DNA from: Chrysochromulina tobinii
Lineage: Eukaryota > Haptophyta > Prymnesiales > Chrysochromulinaceae
Direction: 5' to 3'
Assembly: GCA_001275005.1 (NCBI GenBank)
Contig: JWZX01002906.1
Location: 1-23,937 of the forward strand
Length of the DNA: 23,937 nt
The notes under the pieces were generated by a model that saw nothing but the letters and a program-made list of their open reading frames with translations, had not been told where the DNA came from and searched no databases. The position numbers were made by a program, and so were the translations under genes. Below, in pieces: positions 1 to 9,349 of this stretch. Numbering within the stretch: position 1 is the first letter of the stretch; each line of letters starts with the position of its first letter.

Positions 1-2494
1 CGCCGCCGCCGCCGCCGTTGCCGCCGCCGCCGCCTCCGCCGCTGCCGACGCCGCCGCTGCCGCCGCCGCCGCCGCGGCTTCCTCCTCGGCAGCGTCCTCC
101 ACGTCAATGAAGTCCACTCGTAGCGCCTTCGCATCGAGTGTTCCGACGTCCTCCTCCTCCTCCTCTAAATGATCGTCGCCGTCCTCATCGCCGTCAAAGG
201 GCCGCCGTCGCGTGCGACCCTCGCGAATAGCCTCCGCATCCTCTGCCTCCTCGCGCCGCTCCTCCTCCTCCATTTCGTCCGCCAGCCATGGGTCGGCCTC
301 GTCGCCATCCTCGTCGCTGTCCTCGCCATTGTCGCGCCATTCAAAACCGGCCGGGTGGCAGCAAGAGCAAAAGGCCGCCGATGCCGCGGAGCGCTTGGGC
401 GTGGCACACCGCTGGCGCGACAACGAGAAGAGGCGCGACACCTCGCGGCGCTCGGAGGGCAGAACCGGATGCACAACTGCCATCCGTGCCGGGTGCGCCT
501 GCGCGAGGAACTGCCTCGTCAGGCGGAAGATCCAGCGGCGCTTGCGCCGCACCTCTGTCGGCGTGGTCGCGCGCTTCGACCGCCAGCGAACGAGGCGGCG
601 AAGCGTCTTCTCGAGCGCGTGCTCGTGAGGCTCGTAGCTAGCGATCTCGGCTGCCGAGCACACGACCTCACGGTAGTTCACAGTCTTGACCGGCAGCGGC
701 ACGCGCAGGTCGTCCTTGCCGCGGCGCAAGAAGAGCTCTGCGGGGAAGGCGCTCTTTGTGGGGCCCAGCTTGGGCTCGGCGGAGCCTCCTGAGCGCCTGT
801 CGCCTCGTTCGTAGTAGTACATCTCCGTCGCGAGAAGGCTCGTGGCGTCGAGGAACGCGCCGATTGAGACGAGGTCGCCCGTGCAGTTGTTGAAGGGTGT
901 GCCTGAGAGGAGCACCGCGCGCTGCGCCTGCTGGCAGGCGAGCAGGCCGCCCATTCCAAAGTACGAGAAGCCGTTGCGCAGGTCGTGCACCTCGTCGATG
1001 ACGACTGTGAGCCAGGGTAGCACTGAGGGATTATAACTCCTCGCCTCACGCCCGACGACGCGCGCGGGCGCCCCGGGGGTCTGTCGGCGGCGCCGGCTTC
1101 TTGGCAGATTGCGGGTGCGTCCGCGGCAGCGGCTGCTTGGCGTCCTTCGCGGCAGCAGTGACACTCAGCCGCTTGGCATCCTGCTTGCGCCCTCCTTGCT
1201 GCTTGGCGTCATACATGTCCGCGAGCTGCTCAATCGTCGCCGGCGTGGTGAGAGGCGCGAGCGGCGAGCTGAGCCCAGGGTACTCGAACAAGCCCTTGAT
1301 ATCCGTGAGGAGCTTGTACTTGGAGCAGATGACAACGCGCGGTTTCCGCCGACCGCGCAAGCTTGCCTGGCCAACGGCACGTCTTGCCGCAGTGAAGTCG
1401 CCGCCATAGTGGAGAATCTGGCCGCGCGGGATCCCGGCATTCTCGAGGTGTTGCAGCCACTGGTCAATGAGCAAGTCGTTGGGCGTCACGATGAGCGTCG
1501 AGCGTGCTTCACGGTGCGGGTCACCTTCGAGAATCGCGACGAACTCACGCAGCAGCACGCCCGCGCATGCAGAGACGGTTTTACCCAGACCCATCACATC
1601 GCCGAGTAAGCAGCCCGAGCGGCGACCGCCGGGCGCGAGAGGTGTTGGCACGGGCAGGTACGGGGCGAGCGCCGCCGTGCGCTCCTCGCTCGGCGGCATG
1701 GCGATAAGACGATGGATCTCGGCCGACGTCAGGTCGGCAGTGGGCCAGGGCCCGCTGATGCCCGCGCAGAGCAGTGCAGACGCGAACTGGTGCTCGTAGA
1801 GCGAGAACTTCTCATCGCTCGCTCCGAGAGAGAATAAGAGCGTCTGCAGGTGCCGGTGCCACTGGATTGCGAGACGCTCAAGCACGTCCGACTGGCTAGC
1901 TGACGGTGAGAATAGCTTGGAGCGCAGGCGGAGGCGTGCGGCACGATCGACCCCAATTACCTTGGTTGCGCTGCCGCGCGACGCGGTAGCGGGAAGCTGC
2001 TCATTGCGCTGCTCCGCGCGCCATCGTAGCTTGCCCTCGACGCTACCAAACAGCACCGCCGCTGGCATTTTCTCATCCTCTGAGTCGTCATCCGAGTCGT
2101 CGATGGCAGCGGGAGGCACACTCATAATCCGACCGGGGAGGACGGACGGGTCGATTTCCATGTTCTGCTTGCCGCGCGCCCAGCCGTGCTGACGCGATGA
2201 GGTGCCGCCATGGCTGCCCGCAGTGCGCTGAAGCTTCGTTAGAAACTCCGCCTCTTCCTCCTCTGAGTCGATTTCGATCATGGTGATCGTCGCCGGAAGG
2301 GCTGGTGCCGGTGCTGACGGAAGCGCCGGAAGGGCTGGTGCTTGTGCTGACGGAAGTGCCGGTGCTCGCGTAGACGCTGGTACACGTGAAGGCACCAAGG
2401 TTTCCTTGCGTACGAAGCCGGCTGGGATCGGCGTAGTGATCGGTACCGCTTCCCGCGACATTAGGGAGGCGGTCCGTCGGATTAAAACACTCAT
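1..2494 (-). CDS. SNF2-family (superfamily 2) DNA-dependent ATPase, N-terminal part; runs off the left edge
   Basis: Seen: the first exon (start 2494, in-frame TAG directly upstream) has two acidic patches (about residues 73-83 and 131-141), a Q-like motif (LYEHQ, about 232-236), the Walker A stretch GDVMGLGKT (about 298-306) and motif Ia (STLIVTP). A second open frame from about 1022 down to 1 carries the DExH box VVIDEVHDL and motif III LLSGTPFNN, then a basic region and an acidic stretch ending in poly-Ala at the window edge. Known: this motif order is that of SNF2 ATPases, which remodel chromatin or translocate on DNA. The C-terminal helicase lobe should lie beyond position 1. Inferred: an intron joins the two frames. 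DVMGLGKT replaces the usual DEMGLGKT, and I cannot name the subfamily. It is divergent from the GDAP2-like gene, 125 bp apart. Confidence 0.85.
1023..1164 (-). other. Candidate intron in the SNF2-family gene
   Basis: The frame holding motifs I and Ia stops at 1046-1048. The frame holding the DEVH box is open up to 1164, with a stop at 1165-1167. A GT-AG intron from 1164 down to 1023 (142 nt, phase 1, acceptor ccctcag) joins them as ...KRL-M-LPWLTVVIDEVHD and removes a basic low-complexity tail. The donor (GTGTCA) is weak, and other donors such as the two CGT codons near 1055 are possible. That a junction exists is well supported; the exact site is not. Confidence 0.45.
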
Positions 2495-2619
2495 CTAGGG
2501 GCGCCTCCCAGGAGTCTCCCAGGCCGCGCCGCTCGCGGCAGCCCCCCGCTTTGTGTGGAACCGAAAGGCATGGAAGGTTAACACAATTTTGATGAGGAAT
2601 TTCATTTGGGTCAACTCCA
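2495..2619. promoter_or_regulatory. Short divergent promoter region between the SNF2 and GDAP2-like genes
   Basis: Only 125 bp separate the two start codons, so both 5' UTRs and core promoters must fit here or overlap the coding regions. The part next to the GDAP2-like start is AT-richer (about 2576-2612) than its surroundings. I see no clear TATA box. Confidence 0.5.
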
Positions 2620-5600
2620 ATGGCCTCGGCCAAGCCCAAGCCAGCCACCAATGGCCTCGGCTCGGTCGAGGTGGACGGGTTGCAGCGCTGGGGCGAGGTG
2701 GCGCCGACCGCGATGGAGGCCGATCCGTCTGAAGCGCTCCTTCTCGACGACATGGCCACTTCGCCCTTCGTGATGAATGAGGAGCTCAATTTCCGCATCG
2801 CACTCTGGCAGGGCGACGTGACGACGCTCAAGGTGGACGCGGTGGTGAATTGCAATAACGATGACCTGAACGAGCGCTCGGGGGTTTCGGGCCAGCTCTT
2901 CGTCGCCGCCGGCCCGCAGCTCGAGGAGGCGTGCACGCGGCTCGGTGGCTGCCAGCCAGGCCAGGCCAAGGCGACGCGTGGCTTCAAGCTGCCGGCGAAG
3001 CACGTGATCCACACGGTGCCGCCGCCGTGGTTGGACGGGCGCGAGGCGGAGGCAACGCTCGAGCGCTGCTACGAGAGCAGCCTGCGCGCGGCCGCGCAAC
3101 TGCAGTGCGCCACCGTCGCGGTGACATGCATCAAGACCAAGGACGCGCCCCGCGAACAGGTGGCGCACGCGGCGCTGCGCACGGTGCGCCGGCTGCTCGA
3201 GCAGCCAAGTACGCGCGGGCTGCAGCTGGTGCTATTTGCAATGCGCCCGCAGGACGTGTACGACGCCATGGTCTACGAGAACCTCCTCCCGCTCTACTTT
3301 CCGCGCTCATCGCACGAAGAGCACGAGGCGGCGAGGCTGCTTCCCGCCCTCGCCCAGCCAGCCGCGGCGGCGCCGCGGCGGACGGGTGGGCCGCCTGGCG
3401 GTGCACCGCCGCCGCAGGCGTTGCTGACGGCGCAGCCTACGCTCGGGCGCCAGCCCAGCGCCGCTCTCGCCGGCCTCACGCAGCCGCCTAGGATGGCGCC
3501 GCGTCCTGGCTCGCCTTCGCGGCTCGGCGGCAGCGTCGGCGACCGGGGCGCGGCTCACGCTGCGAGCGCCGCCACCACCGCCGCCGTCGCCTCGGTCGCG
3601 GGCGCGGACGAGGCGATGCGCCGTGGCTCGGCGTACGCCTCGTTTCTCGAGCGTGCGGGCCTGGCGGACCTCTCCGACATCGACGCCATGGAGCTCTTTT
3701 ACCGCGCGGGCGTGGACGCTCGCGGCCGCCCTATCTTTCTCTTCTGGGCCGGCCACCTGCCCGCGCGCCCGATCGACCGGGAGCGCGTGCTGATGCACAT
3801 CATGCGCACGCTCGACCGGTACGTACAGTCGGCGTACATCATCGTGTACATTCACACGACGCTCTCTCCCGAGAACGAGCCGCCTTTCGCGTGGCTGCGC
3901 AAGGTGTACGAGCTCTTCGACCGACGTCTCAAGGACAATCTGTATCTCATGTACATCGTGCATGCCTCCTGGTGGCTCAAGATGGCCATGAACTTTCTGC
4001 GCACCTTTGCGGGCAACGGCCGCTTTTGGGAGACCAAGGTGATCCAACTGCCGTGCCTCGCCGACCTGTTCAAGCGTAACTACTTCGCGCCGGGGACGCT
4101 GCGGATGCCCGACTCGCCCCTCGTGCGCAAGTACCTCGAGATGAGCAACGACGTGCACCTGCTCGATGCGGTCATGGGCGACGACGCCGCGACGCGCCAC
4201 GCCAAGGCCGATGCGCTCGCGGCGGCCGTCTCTGCCGGAGCGCTGCCAGGAGGCCGACTCGGCCCCGGCGCGTCGCCGACCGAGCAGGCCGCCGTCGCGC
4301 TCGCCGCCGCCGAGCGCGCGAGCACCGACGGGCACGGCGGCGCTGCCGGCGGCGCCGGCAGCATCGCGTCGCAGAAGCTCGCGCAGGCGCAGGCGTCGAA
4401 GGAGATTTTGCTCAAGCAGCTGATCGAGATCTCCGATCAGCTCGCGTACTCTCGCGCCGCCTCGGACGCGGTCGAGCAGCGGCTAGGCTCAGTGCAGGCG
4501 GCCAAGGACCAGGAAATCAACCGGCTCTCGAACGCGCTCTTCGAGGCGCATCGCGATGTGGACGAGGCGCGGCGCAAGCTCGAGCAAGTGCACCAGCACA
4601 CTGTCACCATGGAGGATGAGAAGTCCGAGCGGCGCGACGCGCTCGCTGAGCTCGCGGATCTCGAGGGTCAGCTCGCGCACGCTCAGGTCTACAACCACTA
4701 CATGGCCAAGGAGCTGCTCAACCTGCAGAAGACGATCAAGGCAGACCGATGGGAGATGCTGTACGAGATCTCGTCGCTCGAGCGCCAGCTCGAGGCCGCC
4801 AAGGCGCGTCGCACTCTCGAGCACGCCCATCCGCCCAAGAACGGGCACAGCAGCAGCCTTGCCAATGGGCACGCGGGGACCCACGCCGCCGAGGGCGAGG
4901 AGGAGGCGGAAGCAGTGCTGCGCGATGAGCTCGGGCTGCCCATCGTGTCGACGGAGGCGTCGAGGCTCGAGGAGCTCGCACAGCTCCAGGCGACTCTCGC
5001 GGCGCAGCGGACAGAGGTGGCGCGAGCAATGGAGGCGATGGCGCGCGAGCAGATCGAGCTGGGCGCAGCGCTCAAGCAGGCGGCCGAGGAGGCGGCGTCG
5101 ACGCGCGGGGCCGAGCAGGCGCGCGCCGCGCAGGCGGAGAAGCGGCAGCACGAGCTGCAGGCGGCCACCAAGGAGTTGGAAGAGAAGATCAGCGCCATCA
5201 AGGCGGCGGCAAAGCTCGGAGCCGAGCGTGCGGTCGAGCAGTCGAGCGTGGCTGAGCTCTCTGCGCTTGAGGCGATCGTGCTTGCGGCCGAGGAGGACAT
5301 CGGGCGCATCGAGCAGCGCCTCGCCGAGCCCGCGGGCGACGGCCTGACGGACCTCGAGCTGCTCGAGCTCCAGGCGTCCCTCAAGCGGCGCAAGGAGGCG
5401 CTCGAGGAGGAGGCGCGTCTCGAGCCTGCCCTCGCCCGCATCGCTAGCCGCAAGGACGCGGCGATGGCAGAGGTGGCCTCGCAACTCGTGCCGCATATGA
5501 ACACGCTGCAGCGCGCGCACGAAGAGCAGCGCGCGACGGCCGAGGCGCGGCTGCAGCTGCCGACGATCTCCGACGCGGAGCGCTCGGCACTCGTCGGGTT

Positions 5601-6932
5601 GCTCAACCAGCAAGCCGCCGCCCACGAGGCAGAGCTCGCTGATCTCGAAGCGAGGGCTGCGCAGGCCCTCGCGTCGCTCGAGGACCGCTTCGAGCAGGAG
5701 GCCGAGCGCGCGTCGGCGGAGGCCAAGGCCGCCGCACTCGAGAAGATGCGGGTCGAGGCACGCCTCGACGGCGTCAACGCGCGCCTTGCGGGCATTGCGG
5801 CGGGCGGCGCGCTCAGCAAGGTGAGCGCACCGGCACGCGCGGGTTCCCAGCCGGCGGGCTCCTTTCACCAGCGCGCGGCGACGGGCGGCGGCAACACGGC
5901 GGGCTCCTTTCACAGGGCGACCGTTGGTACGGGCTTCTTCGCAGGTGTGAAGACGGCCGCATGGGTGCAGGAGCGTCTTGCCTTCTTCTTTGAAGAGTCG
6001 GCTGGGATGTCGAGCCGCCGTGCGCTCGTGCGATGGGCGAGGACGGCGGCGTACCTCGCGGGCGTCGCCGCCGCGGGCGGCGGCGACCTCTCCCACGCGG
6101 CGTGGGCGCAGGTGCGTGCCGACAAGGTGGCGCTGATGAGGCGGATCGATGAGCAGCAGTCGATGCTTGAGAGCTCCTCGCGGGCTGGCGGCGCGAGCTC
6201 GGCGCGGCGCGAGGGCGCGTGAGGGCCCTCGAGCAAGAGAATGAGCGGCTTCTCTACCAGCTCGAGGTCGCCCGCGACGGCGCCCGCGACGGCGCCGAAC
6301 GCCTCGCGTCGCTGCCCCCCGGGGCCGTCCAGAGCGGCGAGGGGGCGGCGAGGTATGCCGAATCGCTGCACGCGCTGCACGCGCTGCACGCCGAGCTCTC
6401 ACGCGCCCACGACGACGCGATGAAGCGGAGGCACGGAGGGGCCCACCACGACGCGACGCGCGGCGGTCAGGCCGTGGCAGAGGAGCTCTCCGAGGTCACA
6501 GCCGAGGTCACAGCCGAGGTCACAGCAGCCGAAGCGGAGGCGCTCAGCGCGCAGTATGCGGAGCTCTCTGAGGGGTTGGCCGCACAGCGACAGCAGCTGC
6601 TCCGCGCGCAGCAACGCGCTGCCGCGGCTGAGGAGGAGCATGCCCGCGCCACCGGTCAGCGGGGCGAGCCTCGCGCCGACCCTTCGAGGATCATCGCCGC
6701 TCAGCGAGCGGTCGATGAGGCGTCAGACGCGCTCGCCGACGCTGAGGTGGCGGTCGAGCAGAGGAGAGCGAAGCTCGGCGCTCTCGAGCCACATCTGCAT
6801 GCCGTGCGGCGCGAGCGCGCAAGAGGCGCGCTGCGCGCGATCGACGAGGCGCGGCTCGAGCCTGCGGAGCTCGACCTTGCGGAAGCGCAGGCTGTCATCG
6901 AGTTACTCCTCCAACAAAGGGGGGCAACTTGA
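2620..6932 (+). CDS. GDAP2-like protein: macro domain + CRAL-TRIO domain + long coiled coil
   Basis: Seen: one open frame from 2620 to 6222. A macro domain lies at about residues 54-230 (KVDAVVNCNNDDL, GPQLEEA, AKATRGFKLPAKHVIHTVPP, ending LLPLYFPRS). A Pro/Ala/Gly linker follows, then a CRAL-TRIO domain at about 345-495 (RPIFLFWAGHLP, YIIVYIHT, YIVHASWWLKM, VIQLPCLADL). Long heptad-rich coiled coils run from about 575 to 1090. Known: macro followed by CRAL-TRIO is the GDAP2 architecture; macro domains bind ADP-ribose and CRAL-TRIO domains bind lipids, and animal GDAP2 ends after CRAL-TRIO at about 500 residues. Odd: a further coiled-coil segment (about 6174-6932, ending LLLQQRGAT) is in another frame, so a small intron or an indel near 6112-6233 is needed to join it. 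Without it the product ends at 1,200 residues. The function of the coiled-coil extension is unknown. Confidence 0.85.
6112..6233 (+). other. Frame junction (candidate intron) in the GDAP2-like gene
   Basis: The main frame stops at 6220-6222, while the coiled-coil continuation (6219-6932) is open only from 6171. A strong donor CAG|GTGCGT sits at 6112 in phase 0. Acceptors that land in the downstream frame end at 6173 (62-nt intron), 6197 (86 nt) or 6233 (122 nt); none has a good pyrimidine tract. A one- or two-base assembly error is the alternative. Confidence 0.4.
6492..6529 (+). repeat. Threefold 12-nt tandem repeat in coding sequence
   Basis: The unit gaggtcacagcc is repeated about three times and encodes EVTA-EVTA-EVTA within the coiled-coil tail of the GDAP2-like gene. 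It keeps the reading frame. Confidence 0.8.
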
Positions 6933-7270
6933 GAGAGGTGTGGCGGAGGTGTGGGCCAAGGCTTCTCAGGCACTCAAACCCTGCGCGCCAGCGTCCAACG
7001 ATACCCCAAGCGCCTCAAGCGAAGAATGGCATGCCGTGTGTCGTGCACGACGACTCGAGGACTCAGAGAGAGGTTCCGCCACAAAAATAAGCACGTTTTA
7101 TTTTGTCCATTTACGGTACGGCGGCGCGCCGAGGACACCCGAGACGATCACGCGTGAGATCGGATGCAGATCGTTCGGTGACACCGGACGTCGGCGGCCG
7201 GCCGGGCGGCCGGCGCGCATGGCCGCGCCGCGCGAGGCGCCGATCACCCGCGGCTTAATCTCGGCCTATT
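6933..7270. other. Gene-free stretch between convergent GDAP2-like and GST genes
   Basis: Both flanking genes end here. The stretch holds an A/T-rich inverted repeat around 7085-7104 (AAAATAA/TTATTTT arms) that includes a minus-strand poly(A) signal, then a very GC-rich inverted repeat near 7195-7213. I see no coding potential. Confidence 0.6.
7097..7102 (-). terminator. Candidate polyadenylation signal AATAAA for the GST gene
   Basis: The minus strand reads AATAAA about 170 nt downstream of the GST stop codon. It sits in one arm of an A/T-rich inverted repeat in an otherwise GC-rich stretch. Confidence 0.45.
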
Positions 7271-8656
7271 TTACACATACCCAAACCGATCAAACGCCTC
7301 AGCCGCCTCCTCCGCGCACGCCCTTCGCAGCGCAGTCGCGGCCGCTGCCGTCATGTCACGCGGAGCGCTCACGCGAGCGCGCAGGAAGGAGAGTGCGACG
7401 CACACGACGCCGGCGGCGGCAGCGCGCTGCTGCGCATCCTCGATGAGGCGCGTCACATCCGGCGGCGGCGCGGCGGCGAGGCGCGCGGCCACTAGCGCGA
7501 TCGCCACCTCCACAACCTCCGCCGTCTCGCTGCGCGACAGGCCGCCCAGGCCGCCCTTGCCTAGCTGGGAATGCAAGAGGATGTCGTCCACGACCTCGCG
7601 GCGGTTACGCACGAGCTTCGCGGCGGCCTCAAGCGCGGGTTTCGAGCCGCGGACGAGCACAAGGGAGTCGCCCCATGAGCGATTCCCCTTCATGCCGAAG
7701 ACCTTGGCGAAGAGGCGCACGAGGGTCCCATCGTCGGAACGAACCCGCGCGACCGCCGGCCGCTCTCCCATTGCATGCAGCCACGCACTTAGGCGCGGGA
7801 AGCCCGGCTGGTCCCGTATCTCGTAGCCTCTGAAGGCGCGAAGCCCGGCAGCCATCCGCTCCATCGCGGGCCACAGCGCGATGTCGAGCACGCCGAACTC
7901 GGCCTCAAAATACGGACTGTCCTCCACACGTGCTAGCCGCTCCTCGAGCCGCGAGAGCTTCTGCTCGAATGCAGCACGCAGCGCAGCGACCTTAGCGTCT
8001 GACTCGCCTCCTTCGTCGGGCACTTGCCCGAAGGGAGCGCCGCGCATGAAGGCGTAGCCCGCGCCACCCACGTTCAGACCCTTCTCAGGGTCGTCGAAGG
8101 CGCGCAGCTCGGCCACGACGCGGGCGCGCTCATCCGGCTCGGCGGGAAGCAGCAGCCTCGCACCCGTGTCCTTGCGCTCCTCGAGGGCCACCATGATGTC
8201 AAGCGACTCCCAGATAACCGTGCCATCCACCACAGCGGATGGCGTTTGCCCCGTTGGCACGGCATCCGTGTACCACGGCGGCTTCTTGGCTCCAATGTCC
8301 ACGATCACTGTGCCGTACTCTTCCCCATTCTCGAGCAGCTGCAGCCAAACGCGCTCGCAGAACGGGCACCAGGCATTGCCATCGCGGTAGAATGTCACAC
8401 CTGCACGTGGGGCTAAACCATGACGAATCGTCGGTAGCGTAGGCTCCGGCGCGGACGCCGGCTTCTGCGCCGGCCGAAGCATGTACCCCGCCATGGCATC
8501 AGCAAGCTTTGTCTCCAGTGGCGAGAACAGCACGTCATCGGATGAGGCGCTGGGCGCTCCTGCGCTACAGCGCACACTGACATGCCGATCAGGAATGGTT
8601 CGAGCTGCCGGCAGCATCAGCGACGTCGCCGACGCAACGAGCAGGAGCGACACCAT
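7271..8656 (-). CDS. Glutathione S-transferase-like protein with CPFC motif and plastid-type presequence
   Basis: Seen: 461 residues. A hydrophobic leader (MVSLLLVASATSLM) is followed by a Ser/Ala/Pro-rich stretch. A thioredoxin-fold GST N-domain starts at about residue 85 with NAWCPFCERV (CPFC at 97-100), the cis-Pro segment GQTPSAVVDG and the glutathione-site ES. A helical GST C-domain runs to about 325. Known: a CxxC/CxxS active site is typical of omega, dehydroascorbate-reductase and related thiol-transferase GSTs, unlike the Ser/Tyr classes. Inferred: plastid redox or dehydroascorbate chemistry; the substrate cannot be read from sequence. Odd: an extra helical region of about 130 residues follows the GST fold (usual GST length 210-250), and a CGG repeat sits just upstream of the start. 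Confidence 0.8.
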   Translation of the reverse strand: MVSLLLVASATSLMLPAARTIPDRHVSVRCSAGAPSASSDDVLFSPLETKLADAMAGYMLRPAQKPASAPEPTLPTIRHGLAPRAGVTFYRDGNAWCPFCERVWLQLLENGEEYGTVIVDIGAKKPPWYTDAVPTGQTPSAVVDGTVIWESLDIMVALEERKDTGARLLLPAEPDERARVVAELRAFDDPEKGLNVGGAGYAFMRGAPFGQVPDEGGESDAKVAALRAAFEQKLSRLEERLARVEDSPYFEAEFGVLDIALWPAMERMAAGLRAFRGYEIRDQPGFPRLSAWLHAMGERPAVARVRSDDGTLVRLFAKVFGMKGNRSWGDSLVLVRGSKPALEAAAKLVRNRREVVDDILLHSQLGKGGLGGLSRSETAEVVEVAIALVAARLAAAPPPDVTRLIEDAQQRAAAAGVVCVALSFLRARVSAPRDMTAAAATALRRACAEEAAEAFDRFGYV

Positions 8657-8670
8657 CTTCGCTCGGAACC

Positions 8671-8722
8671 AGCGCCGCCGCCGCCGCCGCCGCCGCCGCT
8701 GCCCGCCGCCGCCGCCACCACC
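8671..8722 (-). repeat. (CGG)n-type trinucleotide repeat in the likely 5' UTR of the GST gene
   Basis: A nearly pure CCG/CGG tract with one break lies 15 to about 65 nt upstream of the GST start codon (8656, minus). On the transcript it would be CGG-rich and structured. Confidence 0.75.
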
Positions 8723-8894
8723 GTGGGGTGTGAAATGGACTGTGAAATCTCAGAAATTAGGAAGAAATACAGCGGAGAATGTGGCCTCTCCTGCTCGTCC
8801 TGTGACTCCTGAGACCATCGACGGAACGACGGCGCCTCGCCGAAGCCTCAAAGGCCTCGACCGTCCGAAGAACAAGCCGAAGAATCTTCGCCGA

Positions 8895-8942
8895 AGTACA
8901 TATAGTACTGAAGTTCAAGTTCAAGTTCAAGTTGAACTTGAA
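8895..8942. repeat. Two adjacent palindromes, the second ending a 6-nt tandem repeat
   Basis: AGTAC-ATATA-GTACT at 8895-8909 is followed by a GTTCAA-type hexamer repeat. That repeat ends in a perfect inverted repeat with 11-nt arms around a single G (8920-8942). Confidence 0.85.
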
Positions 8943-9287
8943 GTTCTGAACGCTGTGTTAGGTTGTTAAAACCTTTTCCTGCCTTGTATAACTCGGAATG
9001 AAGCGAACAAGTACGGCGCGCCCCCCGCGCGCGCGTCATGTTAGCGACCGTCATGAACATGCAAGACCACAGCACAGTCTTAAACAAGCGACTCTACGGT
9101 ACCGCGCCTTGGGGGGGGCTCTGGCGAATGTCTCGAATGTGTAAGCGAATTGTTAGCGAACCGACGGCAGCCGCCAACCGCACATCGAAGGACGACGCGA
9201 CGAGCGCGCGCACCGGCGCGGCGGGAGCTCGCAGGACCGGCTGCGGTGGATCCTGGACCGAACCCTAGGGGAGGGAGGACCCGAACG

Positions 9288-9322
9288 CCCTCGACCCCCT
9301 TCCCTACCCCCTCCCCATCCCC
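9288..9322 (-). other. Potential G-quadruplex, minus strand, downstream of the methyltransferase stop
   Basis: On the minus strand, five G-runs of 3 to 5 bases are separated by 1-2 nt (forward C-runs at 9295-9299, 9302-9304, 9307-9311, 9313-9316, 9319-9322), with another run at 9288-9290. They lie 28-62 nt past the stop on the sense strand. Confidence 0.6.
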
Positions 9323-9349
9323 TAACAGTCACTGTATGATTTTGAAAAA

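Larger units (their letters stand above)
8657..9349. other. Gene-free stretch between the methyltransferase and GST genes
   Basis: It should contain the GST promoter and the methyltransferase 3' end. It holds the CGG repeat, two adjacent inverted repeats at 8895-8942, a C-rich tract at 9288-9322 and a small hairpin at the methyltransferase stop (9337-9352). The open frames in it look like chance ORFs. Confidence 0.6.

Noticed and set aside
1-80. GCC repeat at the left edge as a stand-alone satellite
   Set aside because: It keeps the SNF2 reading frame as poly-Ala next to an acidic stretch, so it is coding.
2088-3014. Minus-strand ORF spanning the SNF2 start and GDAP2-like start
   Set aside because: Out of frame with both real genes; its Thr/Ser repeat is the shifted reading of the Pro/Ala repeat of the SNF2 N-terminus.
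4489-6402. Long minus-strand ORF of 637 codons opposite the GDAP2-like coiled coil
   Set aside because: Arg/Leu-rich translation mirrors GC-rich coiled-coil codons on the other strand; no motif. The same holds for the minus-strand frames at 3307-4335 and 4698-5819.
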